Below, in pieces: positions 53,363 to 62,602 of a stretch of DNA of 64,000 nucleotides. Under the pieces are notes generated by a model. The model was not told where the DNA came from. It searched no databases and saw only the letters and a list, made by a program, of their open reading frames with translations. The position numbers and the translations under genes are program-made. Numbering within the stretch: position 1 is the stretch's first letter; each line of letters begins with the position of its first letter. The DNA is taken from assembly GCA_942492915.1 (NCBI GenBank), contig OW818662.1, forward strand, positions 868,001 to 932,000. The letters are read 5' to 3'. Source of the DNA: Turneriella sp942492915 (GTDB lineage: Bacteria; Spirochaetota; Leptospiria; Turneriellales; Turneriellaceae).

Positions 53363-54447
53363 ATCGACAGGTTGTCCTTTTCGGCGCGAGCCAGGTTACT
53401 CTGCAGCCCCTGATAGACTGCCTTGCGCCAGCTTTCAGCGTGCGCTGCGCTGCGCCGGGCGATTTTCCCGGTTCGGCCGCAGGTCTGGAAGGTCACGTGA
53501 TTGTGATTGCCGGTGAGGCGCAATCGCTGTCAGACAAGATCATTTCTTTGATGAAGGCCGCCGAAAGCTCGTCGAAGCTGGCTGTAATCGCCTGCGTCTC
53601 AGAGCGCGAAGGCGCGCTGCGCCTGCGCTTCATGGAGAATCAAATTACCGACGTGTTGACTGCCCCCTGGTCGCTTGAAGAATTGAAGATACGCACAGCG
53701 CGGGCCTTCGACGAGCTCGAGCGCCGCAATGAAGTTGTTAGACTTTCAGGACACATACACAAACTCTCGCAGTATTTTTCTGTCGACGTTGTTGAAAAGA
53801 TACTCAGCCAATCGGGCGGCCACCATGCCTACGGTGAAAACCTCGAAGCGACCATATTTTTTCTGGATGTAAGAAACTTTACTACGCTCAGCGAAAATGT
53901 CGAACCAAACCTCGTGGCCGAGATTCTGAACCGTTTGTACACCGACATCATGGATTTAATACTGACTTACAAAGGTTCGGTCAACAAGATCATCGGTGAC
54001 GCCTTGCTCGCGACATTCGGCTGTCCGGTACGCGGCGAACGCGATGCACAAAATGCTGTCGAATGCGCGCTGGCGATACGCGATACGATGCAGCTCTTTA
54101 ATGATACACGCCCGGAGTACCTCAAAGAAAAGATCAGTATCGGTATGGGAATCGCGACCGGCAGAGTGTTTGCGGGTACTATCGGGTCTTACCGCAAGAT
54201 GGATTACACCGTGATCGGCGACACGGTCAATATTGCCGCGCGCCTTGAGGGGCTCACCAAACAGACGCGCTTTGACCTGATAATCGATAAAAATACCCGC
54301 GAGGCTATCGGCGACCGGGTGATAGTTAAAAAGCTGCAGGTGACGCGGGTACGAGGCAGAACGCAACCCATGGAGATTTACCTTGTCGAAGGCAGGCGCG
54401 AAAAAACGGCTGGCGAAGAGGCGAGTGCCATTTTCTTCAAGCGCTGA
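53359..54447 (+). CDS. Class III adenylate/guanylate cyclase with pseudo-receiver N-terminus
   Basis: 362 aa from TTG 53359, four bases overlapping the upstream TGA, with GGGAG eight bases before it; the frame is open to 53239 but that lies inside the HATPase gene. N-terminal domain (about 1-120) is receiver-like without phospho-Asp. The cyclase domain (about 160-345) has FFLDVRNFTTLSE and NKIIGDALLATFG with the two metal Asp, and DYTVIGDTVNIAARLE with the transition-state Asn and Arg. The Lys in NKIIGD and the Asp of the VIGD block suggest ATP as substrate, so cAMP is the likely product. Confidence 0.9.
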   Translation: MNRQVVLFGASQVTLQPLIDCLAPAFSVRCAAPGDFPGSAAGLEGHVIVIAGEAQSLSDKIISLMKAAESSSKLAVIACVSEREGALRLRFMENQITDVLTAPWSLEELKIRTARAFDELERRNEVVRLSGHIHKLSQYFSVDVVEKILSQSGGHHAYGENLEATIFFLDVRNFTTLSENVEPNLVAEILNRLYTDIMDLILTYKGSVNKIIGDALLATFGCPVRGERDAQNAVECALAIRDTMQLFNDTRPEYLKEKISIGMGIATGRVFAGTIGSYRKMDYTVIGDTVNIAARLEGLTKQTRFDLIIDKNTREAIGDRVIVKKLQVTRVRGRTQPMEIYLVEGRREKTAGEEASAIFFKR

Positions 54448-54535
54448 AATATCGCAGCAGCATAACATTTGACGCGGCAAAAAGTACTGCGAGCCTGACG
54501 TAAAGCGGCCTTTCGGGGCAAAACGCAAGCCAGGC

Positions 54536-55651
54536 ATGAAAAAAAACAAGTCCCGTTCGTCGTCGCGGCCCCGTGCTGAAAAATCCCGTCCTGCGGCGGT
54601 AGAAATCGAGTTAAAGCCATCGAGCGCCCCTAAGGGGCTGGGCGCCTGGGCCATGAAAGGCAAGGCGACGGTAAAGATGGCGGCGCCCGCAATCGGGCGC
54701 ATCGCCAAAAGCCAGCAAAAACTGCTGCATTGGCTCAAGAAAAAGCGAAATGAGCGGCTGACGCTCATGTTCATACCTCACAATGAACTGAAAATACGCA
54801 ATTATCATATCAGCAATCTGACGCTTATCATTATCACGTCAGTTCTAGGCATGGTGTTGCTCGTCAGTGCCTTTCTCGTAATTAGGCACAATAGCACGAT
54901 TCAAGAAGTGGATAAATTACGCATTTCCCACAAAGACGCAGAAGTACAGTTTGCCAAGGTTCGGCAAGAGATTATTGAGCTCAGCAAGTCGTACGAAGAT
55001 ATCAGGCAGAACCTGACTTCACTGCAAACTCTTTCAAAGGGCAGTAATGAGAAGGGCGCATCGGCCTCGACCACCGATAGTTTTGCCGCACAGCTCGCCG
55101 AGCTTCAGCAGAAAACGCGTGAAAGTAAAGATCCCGAGAAGATTCCACTTGAGATATTTCTGATGAACCGAATGCTGCACGACATGGAGATTTCGCGCGG
55201 TTCTCTGGGACAGGTGCAGGAATATCTGAAGAAACGCGAACGTGTGCTCAAGAACACCCCCACGATCTGGCCGGTGCAGGGATACATCATCAACCCATTC
55301 GGTTTTGTGCGCATGTCGCACAGGCTGAACGTCGGCTATAATGCCGGCGTCGATATCGCTGTGCCGCATGGCGCATCTGTTGCGGCGACGGCGCCCGGGA
55401 TTGTCGTGAGTATCAACAAAGAAGCAAATCTGACGTATACGGTTAAGATCCGCCACAACTATGGCTACGAAACCGTCTACAAGGGCATCGAAGTTGTGAC
55501 CGTCTCGCAGGAAGAGAAGGTCAATAAAGGGGAGCCGATCGGCAACGTTGGCCACGCAGATGATAATTTCGAGAGTATACTGCATTATGAAGTTCACATC
55601 GGGGTCGAAGCGGTGAATCCGATGCCATACCTGCCTCTGGCCGGCGCATAA
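54536..55651 (+). CDS. M23 (LytM-like) protein with degenerate active site, bactofilin-linked
   Basis: 371 aa. A basic cytoplasmic head of about 85 aa (Lys/Arg/Pro-rich), a membrane helix (about 91-113), a coiled coil, and a C-terminal M23 domain (about 240-371). Of the zinc ligands the first His is Asn269 (YNAGVD, usually H-x-G-x-D), Asp273 is kept, and of the usual HxH only His350 remains, with Ile348 in the first position. So it is probably not an active endopeptidase but a binding or activating module like EnvC/NlpD. M23-bactofilin pairs are known in shape control. Confidence 0.85.
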   Translation: MKKNKSRSSSRPRAEKSRPAAVEIELKPSSAPKGLGAWAMKGKATVKMAAPAIGRIAKSQQKLLHWLKKKRNERLTLMFIPHNELKIRNYHISNLTLIIITSVLGMVLLVSAFLVIRHNSTIQEVDKLRISHKDAEVQFAKVRQEIIELSKSYEDIRQNLTSLQTLSKGSNEKGASASTTDSFAAQLAELQQKTRESKDPEKIPLEIFLMNRMLHDMEISRGSLGQVQEYLKKRERVLKNTPTIWPVQGYIINPFGFVRMSHRLNVGYNAGVDIAVPHGASVAATAPGIVVSINKEANLTYTVKIRHNYGYETVYKGIEVVTVSQEEKVNKGEPIGNVGHADDNFESILHYEVHIGVEAVNPMPYLPLAGA

Positions 55652-55667
55652 ATCGGGAGCGATATTC

Positions 55668-56024
55668 ATGAAAAAACAAACAGAATCTGTCGCGGTGGTC
55701 TCGAGTTATGTCGGGCAGGGTGACAGCTTTCATGGTGATTTTCAGCTGAGCGGCGCTCTGCGCGTCGACGGAACTGTGAGTGGCACAGTGCGCTCAACGA
55801 GCCAGGTTATTATCGGGCCCACGGGACATGTGAAGACAAATGTCGAAGCCGACAGCGTCATCGTTTCGGGGCGCGTCGACGGCAATATTTATGCGCTGGA
55901 TTTCGTGCACCTGATGAAGAATGCGCGTGTTATGGGTGACATTATCGCAGCGAACCTTCTGGTAGACGAGGGCGTAATTTTCGAAGGCCGTGCAAAGATC
56001 AACCACCTCAACGTCGGTTCATGA
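55668..56024 (+). CDS. Bactofilin (cytoskeletal beta-helix protein)
   Basis: 118 aa. The bactofilin core repeats (SYVGQGDSFHGDFQLSGALRVDGTVSGTVRS, VIIGPTGHVKTNVEADSVIVSGRVDGNI) form a right-handed beta helix, with short unstructured ends. These polymerise at the membrane and set cell shape or localise wall enzymes; in Leptospira a bactofilin affects helical form. Starts 16 bp after the M23 protein. Confidence 0.93.
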   Translation: MKKQTESVAVVSSYVGQGDSFHGDFQLSGALRVDGTVSGTVRSTSQVIIGPTGHVKTNVEADSVIVSGRVDGNIYALDFVHLMKNARVMGDIIAANLLVDEGVIFEGRAKINHLNVGS

Positions 56025-56094
56025 AGCGGCCGCGCCTTTTCTGAACCTGCGGCTTTTCGCTTTCCCAAAGCGCCAATTCTGCCGATAGTCGTGC

Positions 56095-56571
56095 ATGCAA
56101 CAGGTGCAGGCACCGCAAATACGTCCGTCGACGGGAGACCGAGCTCATGCGCTCAGCGCGCAAACTTCATCCGCTGCTGGGCAGAATGGCGCGGTTGCCG
56201 CTCATGCCGGCTTTTCGGGCATGGTTTCTGAGATTCTGCGAAAGAAGGGTTCGCCTGTTCGCGGGAACACCGTTGAAGGCCTGATGGCCGACCTCGACGA
56301 TGACGAACGCGACTTTGCCGATGCTCCTTCGCGCGACCGTTATGAAAAATACAAACAAACGGTGAAATTGCTCTGCAACCTGTTAATACAGCGCAGCTAT
56401 CGTCTACAGGGTTGGGAAGATAAACGCCAGCGCCGCTATGAAATTATCAAGACGATCGATACGCGTCTGGCTCAGCTCTATACGGGCCTCATGCGTAGAA
56501 ACCAGGATGTCGTGATTGCGCTGCACCTCATGGGCCAGATACGCGGATTAATCTTTGATCTGAAAGCATAG
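56095..56571 (+). CDS. YaaR/DUF327-family protein
   Basis: 158 aa. A low-complexity Gln/Ala/Ser head (about 1-45), then a helical domain with FADAPSRDRYEKYKQTVKLLCNLLIQRSYRLQGWEDKRQRRYEIIKTIDTRLAQLYTGLM and IGQIRGLIFDL-like ending, matching DUF327 (YaaR). Function unknown. Its stop base begins a 25-bp inverted repeat. Confidence 0.85.
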   Translation: MQQVQAPQIRPSTGDRAHALSAQTSSAAGQNGAVAAHAGFSGMVSEILRKKGSPVRGNTVEGLMADLDDDERDFADAPSRDRYEKYKQTVKLLCNLLIQRSYRLQGWEDKRQRRYEIIKTIDTRLAQLYTGLMRRNQDVVIALHLMGQIRGLIFDLKA

Positions 56572-56595
56572 CAGTTTCCCGGCCCGGGAAACTGC
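56571..56595 (+). terminator. Perfect 12-bp hairpin at end of YaaR gene
   Basis: GCAGTTTCCCGG and CCGGGAAACTGC with a single C between them. It starts at the last base of the TAG. Strong GC stem, but no T-run after it. It may act as a terminator or mRNA stabiliser. The remaining 170 bp to the thymidine phosphorylase end show nothing else. Confidence 0.5.
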
Positions 56596-56767
56596 GAGCT
56601 AGCGCCGGAAACCGAAAATTCGGAAAGCAGCAGAGTCGTTTGGGCACCAAGCGACGGAGCGCTTTAGCAGGCGTTTGCAATCGCAAACGTCGAGGCTTGC
56701 CGAATTTTCGGGATATTTTCCGGCGCGGGCTTTGAGTCAGTTTATACCATGTTGCTCAAGCAACAGA

Positions 56768-58162
56768 TCAGATACGTGCCAAGATATTCTTCGCAAGCTT
56801 CGGCCTGGCTTTGCTGATTTTGAGCGCGCTCTGGCATACCAGATCAATCTGTTTACGGTCGCCCGCATTCAAATCTACTTTGTACACTCGTAGCAGACTT
56901 TCGCCTTTTTTGACGGCTTCTCCGGGATATTTGAGCATCTCGAGCGAAACCTGATCCATAACTGAATCCGTCGATTTCTTGCGCCCGGCCCCGAGGTCGA
57001 CCATCAAATTACCGATTGCGCGGCTGTCAGCGTGCGCGAAAAAACCTGCAGCGGATGCCCGGTAGTTGTAGACCGTCTTGCTGTCGTTGGCATTCAGCGC
57101 TTTTAGAATCTGTTCTGCTTTCTTCGTCAGACCCGAAAGATCACCCTGCTGCGCCTTGACCCACGTTTCCATGCGGCTGCGCAGGCTGCCGTCTTGCCAC
57201 AGGCGCATGAGCGTTGCGAGCGATTTGCTGCGTGCTGTCTTATTTGTGCGCGAGGTTGGGTCGAGCATCGCGATCGCGAGTTCGACGGTGATTTCGACGA
57301 GCGAGGCGACGAGAGATTCTTCGCGTGTGAGCCTTGCCTTTTTGACGAATAATTTGTTTGCGGTTTCGATATAGATTCCCGACGGTTTGCAGAATTCGAA
57401 CGCCTCCCAGGTTTCGATGGTGTTTCCGGTGAAGCGCCCAAGGGGAAAATCCATTGCCGTGATGAGACAGGTGGTCTTCACACCAGCCTTGTTGGCCGTG
57501 TTCGCAATCGAAGTTGCGAGCGCTCGTGCGTCTTTCAGGTTCTGCATGAACGCGCCGCTGCCGCACTTGACGTCCATCACGAGCACGTCGAGATCTTCGG
57601 CCAGCTTCTTGCTGAGAATCGAAGCGGTTATCAGCGAAATTTCGTCGACCGTCGCTGTGACATCGCGCAGCGCATAGATTTTCTTATCTGCCGGTGCAAT
57701 GTCGGCGCTCTGCCCGATGATGAAGCAGCCCGTCGAATCGAGGTGCGCCGAAAGTTTTGCCTGTTCGTGTTCAAAAAAATAGCCCGGTATTGCCGCGAGC
57801 TTGTCGAGCGTGCCGCCCGTGAAACCGAGTCCGCGACCCGAGATCATCGGTACCTTGCGGCCCGCAGCCGCAAGCCACGGCGCGAGCATGAGCGACGTTT
57901 TGTCTCCGACGCCGCCGGTTGAATGTTTGTCGACTTTGACGCCCTTGACCCGGGAGAAATCGAGCTTCTGCCCGCTGCCCGCCATCGCGCGCGTGAGCTG
58001 AGAGCGCTCTTCGACATCCATGCCCTGAAAACAGATCGCCATCAGCAGCGCGGTGATCTGGTAGTCGGGAATTTCGCCGCTCGTGACGCCTTTGACGACA
58101 TGGTCAATTTCGTCTTTGGTGAGTTTTTTTCCCGCTTTTTTGCGCGCGATAATCTCGTTCAT
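56768..58162 (-). CDS. deoA: Thymidine (pyrimidine-nucleoside) phosphorylase
   Basis: 464 aa. Motifs KVDKHSTGGVGDKTSLMLAP, ISGRGLGFTGGTLDKLAAIPGY and MDVKCGSGAFMQNL are those of the thymidine/pyrimidine phosphorylase family. Splits thymidine to thymine and deoxyribose 1-phosphate. A Lys-rich end is slightly longer than in E. coli DeoA (440 aa). Stands alone on (-) strand, convergent with the bactofilin group. Confidence 0.94.
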   Translation of the reverse strand: MNEIIARKKAGKKLTKDEIDHVVKGVTSGEIPDYQITALLMAICFQGMDVEERSQLTRAMAGSGQKLDFSRVKGVKVDKHSTGGVGDKTSLMLAPWLAAAGRKVPMISGRGLGFTGGTLDKLAAIPGYFFEHEQAKLSAHLDSTGCFIIGQSADIAPADKKIYALRDVTATVDEISLITASILSKKLAEDLDVLVMDVKCGSGAFMQNLKDARALATSIANTANKAGVKTTCLITAMDFPLGRFTGNTIETWEAFEFCKPSGIYIETANKLFVKKARLTREESLVASLVEITVELAIAMLDPTSRTNKTARSKSLATLMRLWQDGSLRSRMETWVKAQQGDLSGLTKKAEQILKALNANDSKTVYNYRASAAGFFAHADSRAIGNLMVDLGAGRKKSTDSVMDQVSLEMLKYPGEAVKKGESLLRVYKVDLNAGDRKQIDLVCQSALKISKARPKLAKNILARI

Positions 58163-58252
58163 GGCAGATCGAATCTGTAAAGAGCCCCGCTAAGGCAACA
58201 GATAAACCGTATTTTGTCCCGAACGTGATTGCCCGGGCAGCGCGGGCTCTGA

Positions 58253-60430
58253 ATGTCGTCCATGCTTTCTCTGAACTGGCGCCGCATTCTGCCGCTCACA
58301 CTTCTGACTCTGGCGTGCAGCTGCGGCTATAGACAACCAGTATCTCTCGCGCCTGGTTTTCCCGTGCGCCTCGAACTCAAACCAGTTGTCGTGCTTGCCG
58401 ATGCGGCGCGGGCCGAACTGCGCATTCTCGACGAACGGCAGAACCGTATTCTGCTGAGGCTCAGCCTCAATGACTCGTTTCTGACGCTGCGGCGCGCCGA
58501 AGATATGGTGCGTGAGCGCATGGCGAGCTATACGATGGCCGACACCGTGAAAGAAAACTGCCGGCTGAAGCAGCTCGTAAGCGGCGTTGCCAATGCGGAT
58601 AGCATACGAATCGAAGGCCTGGTCACGTGCGGGGCATCGACGGCAGCCGTGGATATTCATCTCACGCTGCGCGGCGACGCTTTGGTTCTGGCGCTGAATG
58701 CGCGGGACCCGCGCTTCAACAGGCTGCGCTTCAGCTTTCTCGCAGAAGACGACGAGCATATTTTTGGCGGCGGCGAACAGTTCACACATCTCGACATCAG
58801 GGGCCGGCGGTTGCCGATGCTCAGCGAAGAGCAGGGTGTCGGGCGTGGGGCTCAGCCTATCACCGCGGGCGCCAACATCACTGCCGGGGCCGGTGGCAGC
58901 GATGTCACGACGTATGCGCCGATTCCGTTCTTTTTTACATCCGCATACCGCTCATTCGACTCAACACAGTATGCCTACCAGCTGTGGAGTTTCAAAGGTA
59001 ACGCATACAGCGTTGAAATATGGGAGGGCGCGCTTGAACTGACATTCAATACCGCTTCATCGTTTGCGGCTCTGATCACGGCGTATACTGCGCGCACCGG
59101 TCGCATGTCACCGTTACCCGACTGGGCGTTCGGCACGATTCTTGGTGTTCAGGGTGGTAAGGACAAAGTTGAGCAAGTACTCGCGAGTGCTTTGGCGGCG
59201 GGAAATCCCGTCACGGCAATCTGGATTCAAGATTGGGTCGGGCGCCGCCTGACTGGCTTTGGTTCGCAGTTGTGGTGGCGCTGGTTGCCCGATGAAAAGG
59301 CATACCCTGATTTCGTGCGCTGGGTCGCGAGTCTCAAAGCACGCGGTGTGCGGGTGCTCGGTTACACAAATCCATTTCTTGCCGACGAAGGCCCGATCTT
59401 TGCCGAGGCAAAGCAGAAGGGGTATCTCGTGCGCAATGCGCAGAACCAACCTTATAAAATTCGCACCGTCGGATTTCCCGCGTACCTCGTCGACCTGTCG
59501 AATGCTGAAGCCCGCACTTTTCTGAAGAATATCATTCGCAAGAACATACTGCAGACTGGTATGGCGGGGTATATGGCAGATTTTGGCGAGTGGCTACCCT
59601 GGGATGCCGTCATGTCGACAGGCGAGAGAGGCGCCGCCTGGCATAATCGTTACGCCGTCGAATGGGCGCGCCTCAATCGTGAGACCATACGCGAAGCGGG
59701 ACTCGAACGCCAGATTGTCTTTTTCAGCCGGTCGGGCCACGTGGGTTCGGCTGCGCATTCGACGCTCTTCTGGGCAGGCGACCAGCTCGTGACGTTTGAC
59801 GAGTTTGACGGCCTCGCGTCGGCGATCACCGGCATGCTCTCGGGCGGCGTCTCAGGCCTTACGCTCAACCATAGCGACATCGGCGGTTACACGACGATCA
59901 ATAACCCACTCAAGAACTACCATCGCAGCCGCGAGCTACTCTTGCGTTGGGCCGAAATGGCTGTCTTTACACCGTTCTTTCGCAACCACGAAGGCAATCG
60001 CCCCGAAAAAAACTATCAGGTCTATAACGACGAGCGCATCACCCGCGAATTTGCGGCGCTCGGCAGGGTGCACCTGCGTCTGGCGCCTTACCTAAAGCAG
60101 CTTATGGCAGAGGCGGCCAAGACCGGCCTGCCGCTCATGCGCCCGCTGTTTTTGCACTACCCGGCCGACCCGATAACTTTTGGCCTGCGCCACCAATTCA
60201 TGTTGGGGCGCGACCTGATTGTGGCGCCAGTAATCACAGAAGGGGCGACGCATGGGCGTGTCTATCTGCCTGCCGGTGGGTGGATTGAGTCTTCAACGGG
60301 CGCTATGATACGCAGTGCGGGCTGGCACGAGTTTTCGGCGCCGCTCGGCGAGGTCGTGGCATTTGTGCGCGCAGATTCTGCTGACGCCGACGCGCTGCTA
60401 GGCATAATCAAGCCAGCGAAACAGTTCTGA
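58253..60430 (+). CDS. GH31 glycosidase lipoprotein, sulfoquinovosidase (YihQ)-like
   Basis: 725 aa with lipobox LTLAC (Cys22). The GH31 domain has AIWIQDWVGRR, nucleophile Asp443 (MADFGEW), acid/base Asp510 (WAGDQ), HSDIGGY and FFRNHEGNRPEKNYQ, close to YihQ-type sulfoquinovosidases. In E. coli YihQ the sulfonate is bound by Gln288, Arg301, Trp304 and Tyr508; here Gln326, Trp342 and a Tyr are kept but the Arg position is Gln339. So sulfoquinovose is doubtful and another alpha-glycoside is possible. Anchored in the membrane on the periplasmic or outer face. Confidence 0.87.
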   Translation: MSSMLSLNWRRILPLTLLTLACSCGYRQPVSLAPGFPVRLELKPVVVLADAARAELRILDERQNRILLRLSLNDSFLTLRRAEDMVRERMASYTMADTVKENCRLKQLVSGVANADSIRIEGLVTCGASTAAVDIHLTLRGDALVLALNARDPRFNRLRFSFLAEDDEHIFGGGEQFTHLDIRGRRLPMLSEEQGVGRGAQPITAGANITAGAGGSDVTTYAPIPFFFTSAYRSFDSTQYAYQLWSFKGNAYSVEIWEGALELTFNTASSFAALITAYTARTGRMSPLPDWAFGTILGVQGGKDKVEQVLASALAAGNPVTAIWIQDWVGRRLTGFGSQLWWRWLPDEKAYPDFVRWVASLKARGVRVLGYTNPFLADEGPIFAEAKQKGYLVRNAQNQPYKIRTVGFPAYLVDLSNAEARTFLKNIIRKNILQTGMAGYMADFGEWLPWDAVMSTGERGAAWHNRYAVEWARLNRETIREAGLERQIVFFSRSGHVGSAAHSTLFWAGDQLVTFDEFDGLASAITGMLSGGVSGLTLNHSDIGGYTTINNPLKNYHRSRELLLRWAEMAVFTPFFRNHEGNRPEKNYQVYNDERITREFAALGRVHLRLAPYLKQLMAEAAKTGLPLMRPLFLHYPADPITFGLRHQFMLGRDLIVAPVITEGATHGRVYLPAGGWIESSTGAMIRSAGWHEFSAPLGEVVAFVRADSADADALLGIIKPAKQF

Positions 60431-60470
60431 ATTTGTCTTCTCCGCCTGAAAAGCTAAACCATCGGGGCAT

Positions 60471-60950
60471 ATGGCAATTGAGTTGGGGAGCTTGGCGCCG
60501 CCGGTCACCGGTAAAGCGTTCTGGTTAGGCCGCAGCGCCGGTGAAACTTACGATTTCGACCTCAAGGCATTTGCCGGCAAGAAGGTTGTGCTGGCTTTTT
60601 ACCCGGCAGATTTTACGCCCGTCTGCACCACTGAGATGTGTGACTTTGGCGACAATATCGCGGCGCTCGCCGATCTGCAGGCACAGGTCGTCGGCATCTC
60701 AACCGATTCGGTTGAAAAGCACGCCGATTTCGCCCGGCGATTCAGCCTGAAGTTTCCGCTGATCGCCGACACCGATAAATCGATAGGCCAGGCATTCGGG
60801 GTGGCTGGTAACTTTCTTCGGCCTGCTCATAAGCGTGCCCTCTTTATAGTTAACACAAAAGGTATCATTGTCTGGAAAAAGATTGAACTCGCCGCAGTCT
60901 TTCGCACAGACGCAAAAGTGGTCAGAAAAGTTCTCGCCGGGTTGAAATAA
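60471..60950 (+). CDS. Thiol peroxidase, BCP/AhpC-TSA type peroxiredoxin
   Basis: 159 aa. Peroxidatic Cys52 in YPADFTPVCTTEMCDF and resolving Cys57 five residues later, the atypical 2-Cys BCP pattern. Cytoplasmic peroxide detoxification. Two bases before the cimA start, so likely in one operon. Confidence 0.92.
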   Translation: MAIELGSLAPPVTGKAFWLGRSAGETYDFDLKAFAGKKVVLAFYPADFTPVCTTEMCDFGDNIAALADLQAQVVGISTDSVEKHADFARRFSLKFPLIADTDKSIGQAFGVAGNFLRPAHKRALFIVNTKGIIVWKKIELAAVFRTDAKVVRKVLAGLK

Positions 60951-60952
60951 AG

Positions 60953-62602
60953 TTGGCAACTTCTGTGCGTAAAAAATCCTCACTACGCGAAAAGCCTGCG
61001 CGCACCGTCACCATCATGGATACGACGCTGCGTGACGGCGAGCAGACGTACAACGTCGCGTTTGCGCCTGCAGAAAAACTGCAGATGGCGCGCTTACTGC
61101 TCGAACAGGCGAATGTCAATTTTGTCGAAGTTGCTTCGGCACGGGTCTCAAAAGGTGAACTCGAAAGCGTTCAGCAGATTACCGATTGGGCCCGGAAATC
61201 AGGCGGCAAAAAGCTGCTCGAGAGAATCGAAATTCTCGGGTTTGTCGACGAGAAACGTTCCGTAAACTGGCTGATCGAATCTGGCGCGATGACGCTCAAC
61301 ATGCTGACCAAGGGCAGTCTCAACCACCTCACTAAGCAGCTCAAGAAAACTCCCGCTGAGCACTTTGCCGATATTGCGCGCACGATCGATTATGCGCAGA
61401 AGCATGGCCGCAAGGTAAATGTTTACCTCGAAGACTGGTCGAACGGTTGGTTGCATTCGCGCGATTACATGTTTCAGTATCTTGATTTTATTACCGGTCA
61501 GGCTGTCAGTCGCGTGATGCTGCCCGATACACTCGGGGTTTTGTATCCGAGCCAGGTGGCTCAGGCCGTCAGCGAGATTACGCAGCGGTACCCCGACAGG
61601 CATTTCGATTTTCATCCTCATAACGACTATGGCCTGGGTACCGTCAATGTGCTCGAAGCGATACGCGCCGGCGCGCACGGCGTGCATACAACGGTGAATT
61701 GCCTCGGTGAACGCACCGGCAATGCCTCGCTTGCCGAAGTGGTCGCGGGCATTCATGACCACCTGCGTATGAAGACGACGGTTAACGAGAAGAGCCTCTT
61801 CAATTTGTCGCGGACGGTTGAGACTTTTTCGGGCAAACGCCTCGCGGCGAACGCACCGATTGTGGGTGAAGATGTCTTCACGCAGACAGCGGGTATTCAT
61901 GCCGACGGCGACAAAAAGGGCGGGCTGTACGAAAGCCGGTTAATGCCTGCGCGTTTCGGGCGTGATCGGCGATACGCGCTGGGCAAGCTTGCGGGCAAGG
62001 CATCGGTCGACCAGAACCTCAAGACGTTGGGTATTACACTCGCAGACGAAGAGCGCACCCAGGTGTTGCAGCGGATTATCGAGCTCGGTGATCAGAAAAA
62101 GCAGGTCACGATGGACGATCTGCCGTTTATCATTGCTGAAGTGCTGAAGATACCAGAAGAGAAGATTGTTGAAATTACGCAGGTCACGGTCACTTCGGGT
62201 CTGCACGTGAAGCCAATGTGCTCGCTGACGATTGAATATAAGGGCAAGTCGTCGCAGGTTTCGGGCCAGGGTGAGGGGGGATATGCCGCCTTCATGACGG
62301 CGCTTACCCACTGGGCTAAAGAGCACAAAATCGCTCTGCCGCGCCTGACCGATTACGAGGTGCGGATTCCCCCCGGCGGACAAACTTCGGCGCTGGTCGA
62401 ATGCAAGATCACCTGGAGCCTCGGACAAAAATCCGCGGCGGTCAAAGACCGGCCAGAGACCGACAAGGCGATGTTCGGCGGTGAACTTGCCGGCTTTGGC
62501 AGCGGCAAGAATAATCTCACGACGCGCGGCGTTGATCCCGATCAGGTGATCGCGGCGATTCGCGCCACCGAAAGAATGCTGAACGTGATTCTTCGTAAGT
62601 GA
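60953..62602 (+). CDS. cimA: (R)-citramalate synthase
   Basis: 549 aa of the DRE-TIM family. The start motif VTIMDTTLRDGEQT, ILGFVDEKR, LNMLTKGSLNHL, VYLEDWSNGW, RVMLPDTLGVL, FDFHPHNDYGLG, GEDVFTQTAGIHADGDKKGGLY and the C-terminal allosteric domain follow the Leptospira CimA pattern. Condenses pyruvate and acetyl-CoA for isoleucine synthesis. The TTG start lies two bases after the peroxiredoxin stop. A taxonomic marker for Leptospirales. Confidence 0.93.
   Translation: MATSVRKKSSLREKPARTVTIMDTTLRDGEQTYNVAFAPAEKLQMARLLLEQANVNFVEVASARVSKGELESVQQITDWARKSGGKKLLERIEILGFVDEKRSVNWLIESGAMTLNMLTKGSLNHLTKQLKKTPAEHFADIARTIDYAQKHGRKVNVYLEDWSNGWLHSRDYMFQYLDFITGQAVSRVMLPDTLGVLYPSQVAQAVSEITQRYPDRHFDFHPHNDYGLGTVNVLEAIRAGAHGVHTTVNCLGERTGNASLAEVVAGIHDHLRMKTTVNEKSLFNLSRTVETFSGKRLAANAPIVGEDVFTQTAGIHADGDKKGGLYESRLMPARFGRDRRYALGKLAGKASVDQNLKTLGITLADEERTQVLQRIIELGDQKKQVTMDDLPFIIAEVLKIPEEKIVEITQVTVTSGLHVKPMCSLTIEYKGKSSQVSGQGEGGYAAFMTALTHWAKEHKIALPRLTDYEVRIPPGGQTSALVECKITWSLGQKSAAVKDRPETDKAMFGGELAGFGSGKNNLTTRGVDPDQVIAAIRATERMLNVILRK

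Noticed and set aside
58190..58789. 199-codon (-) frame antisense to GH31
   Set aside because: Covers the lipoprotein signal and N-terminal domain of GH31 on the other strand; no motifs.
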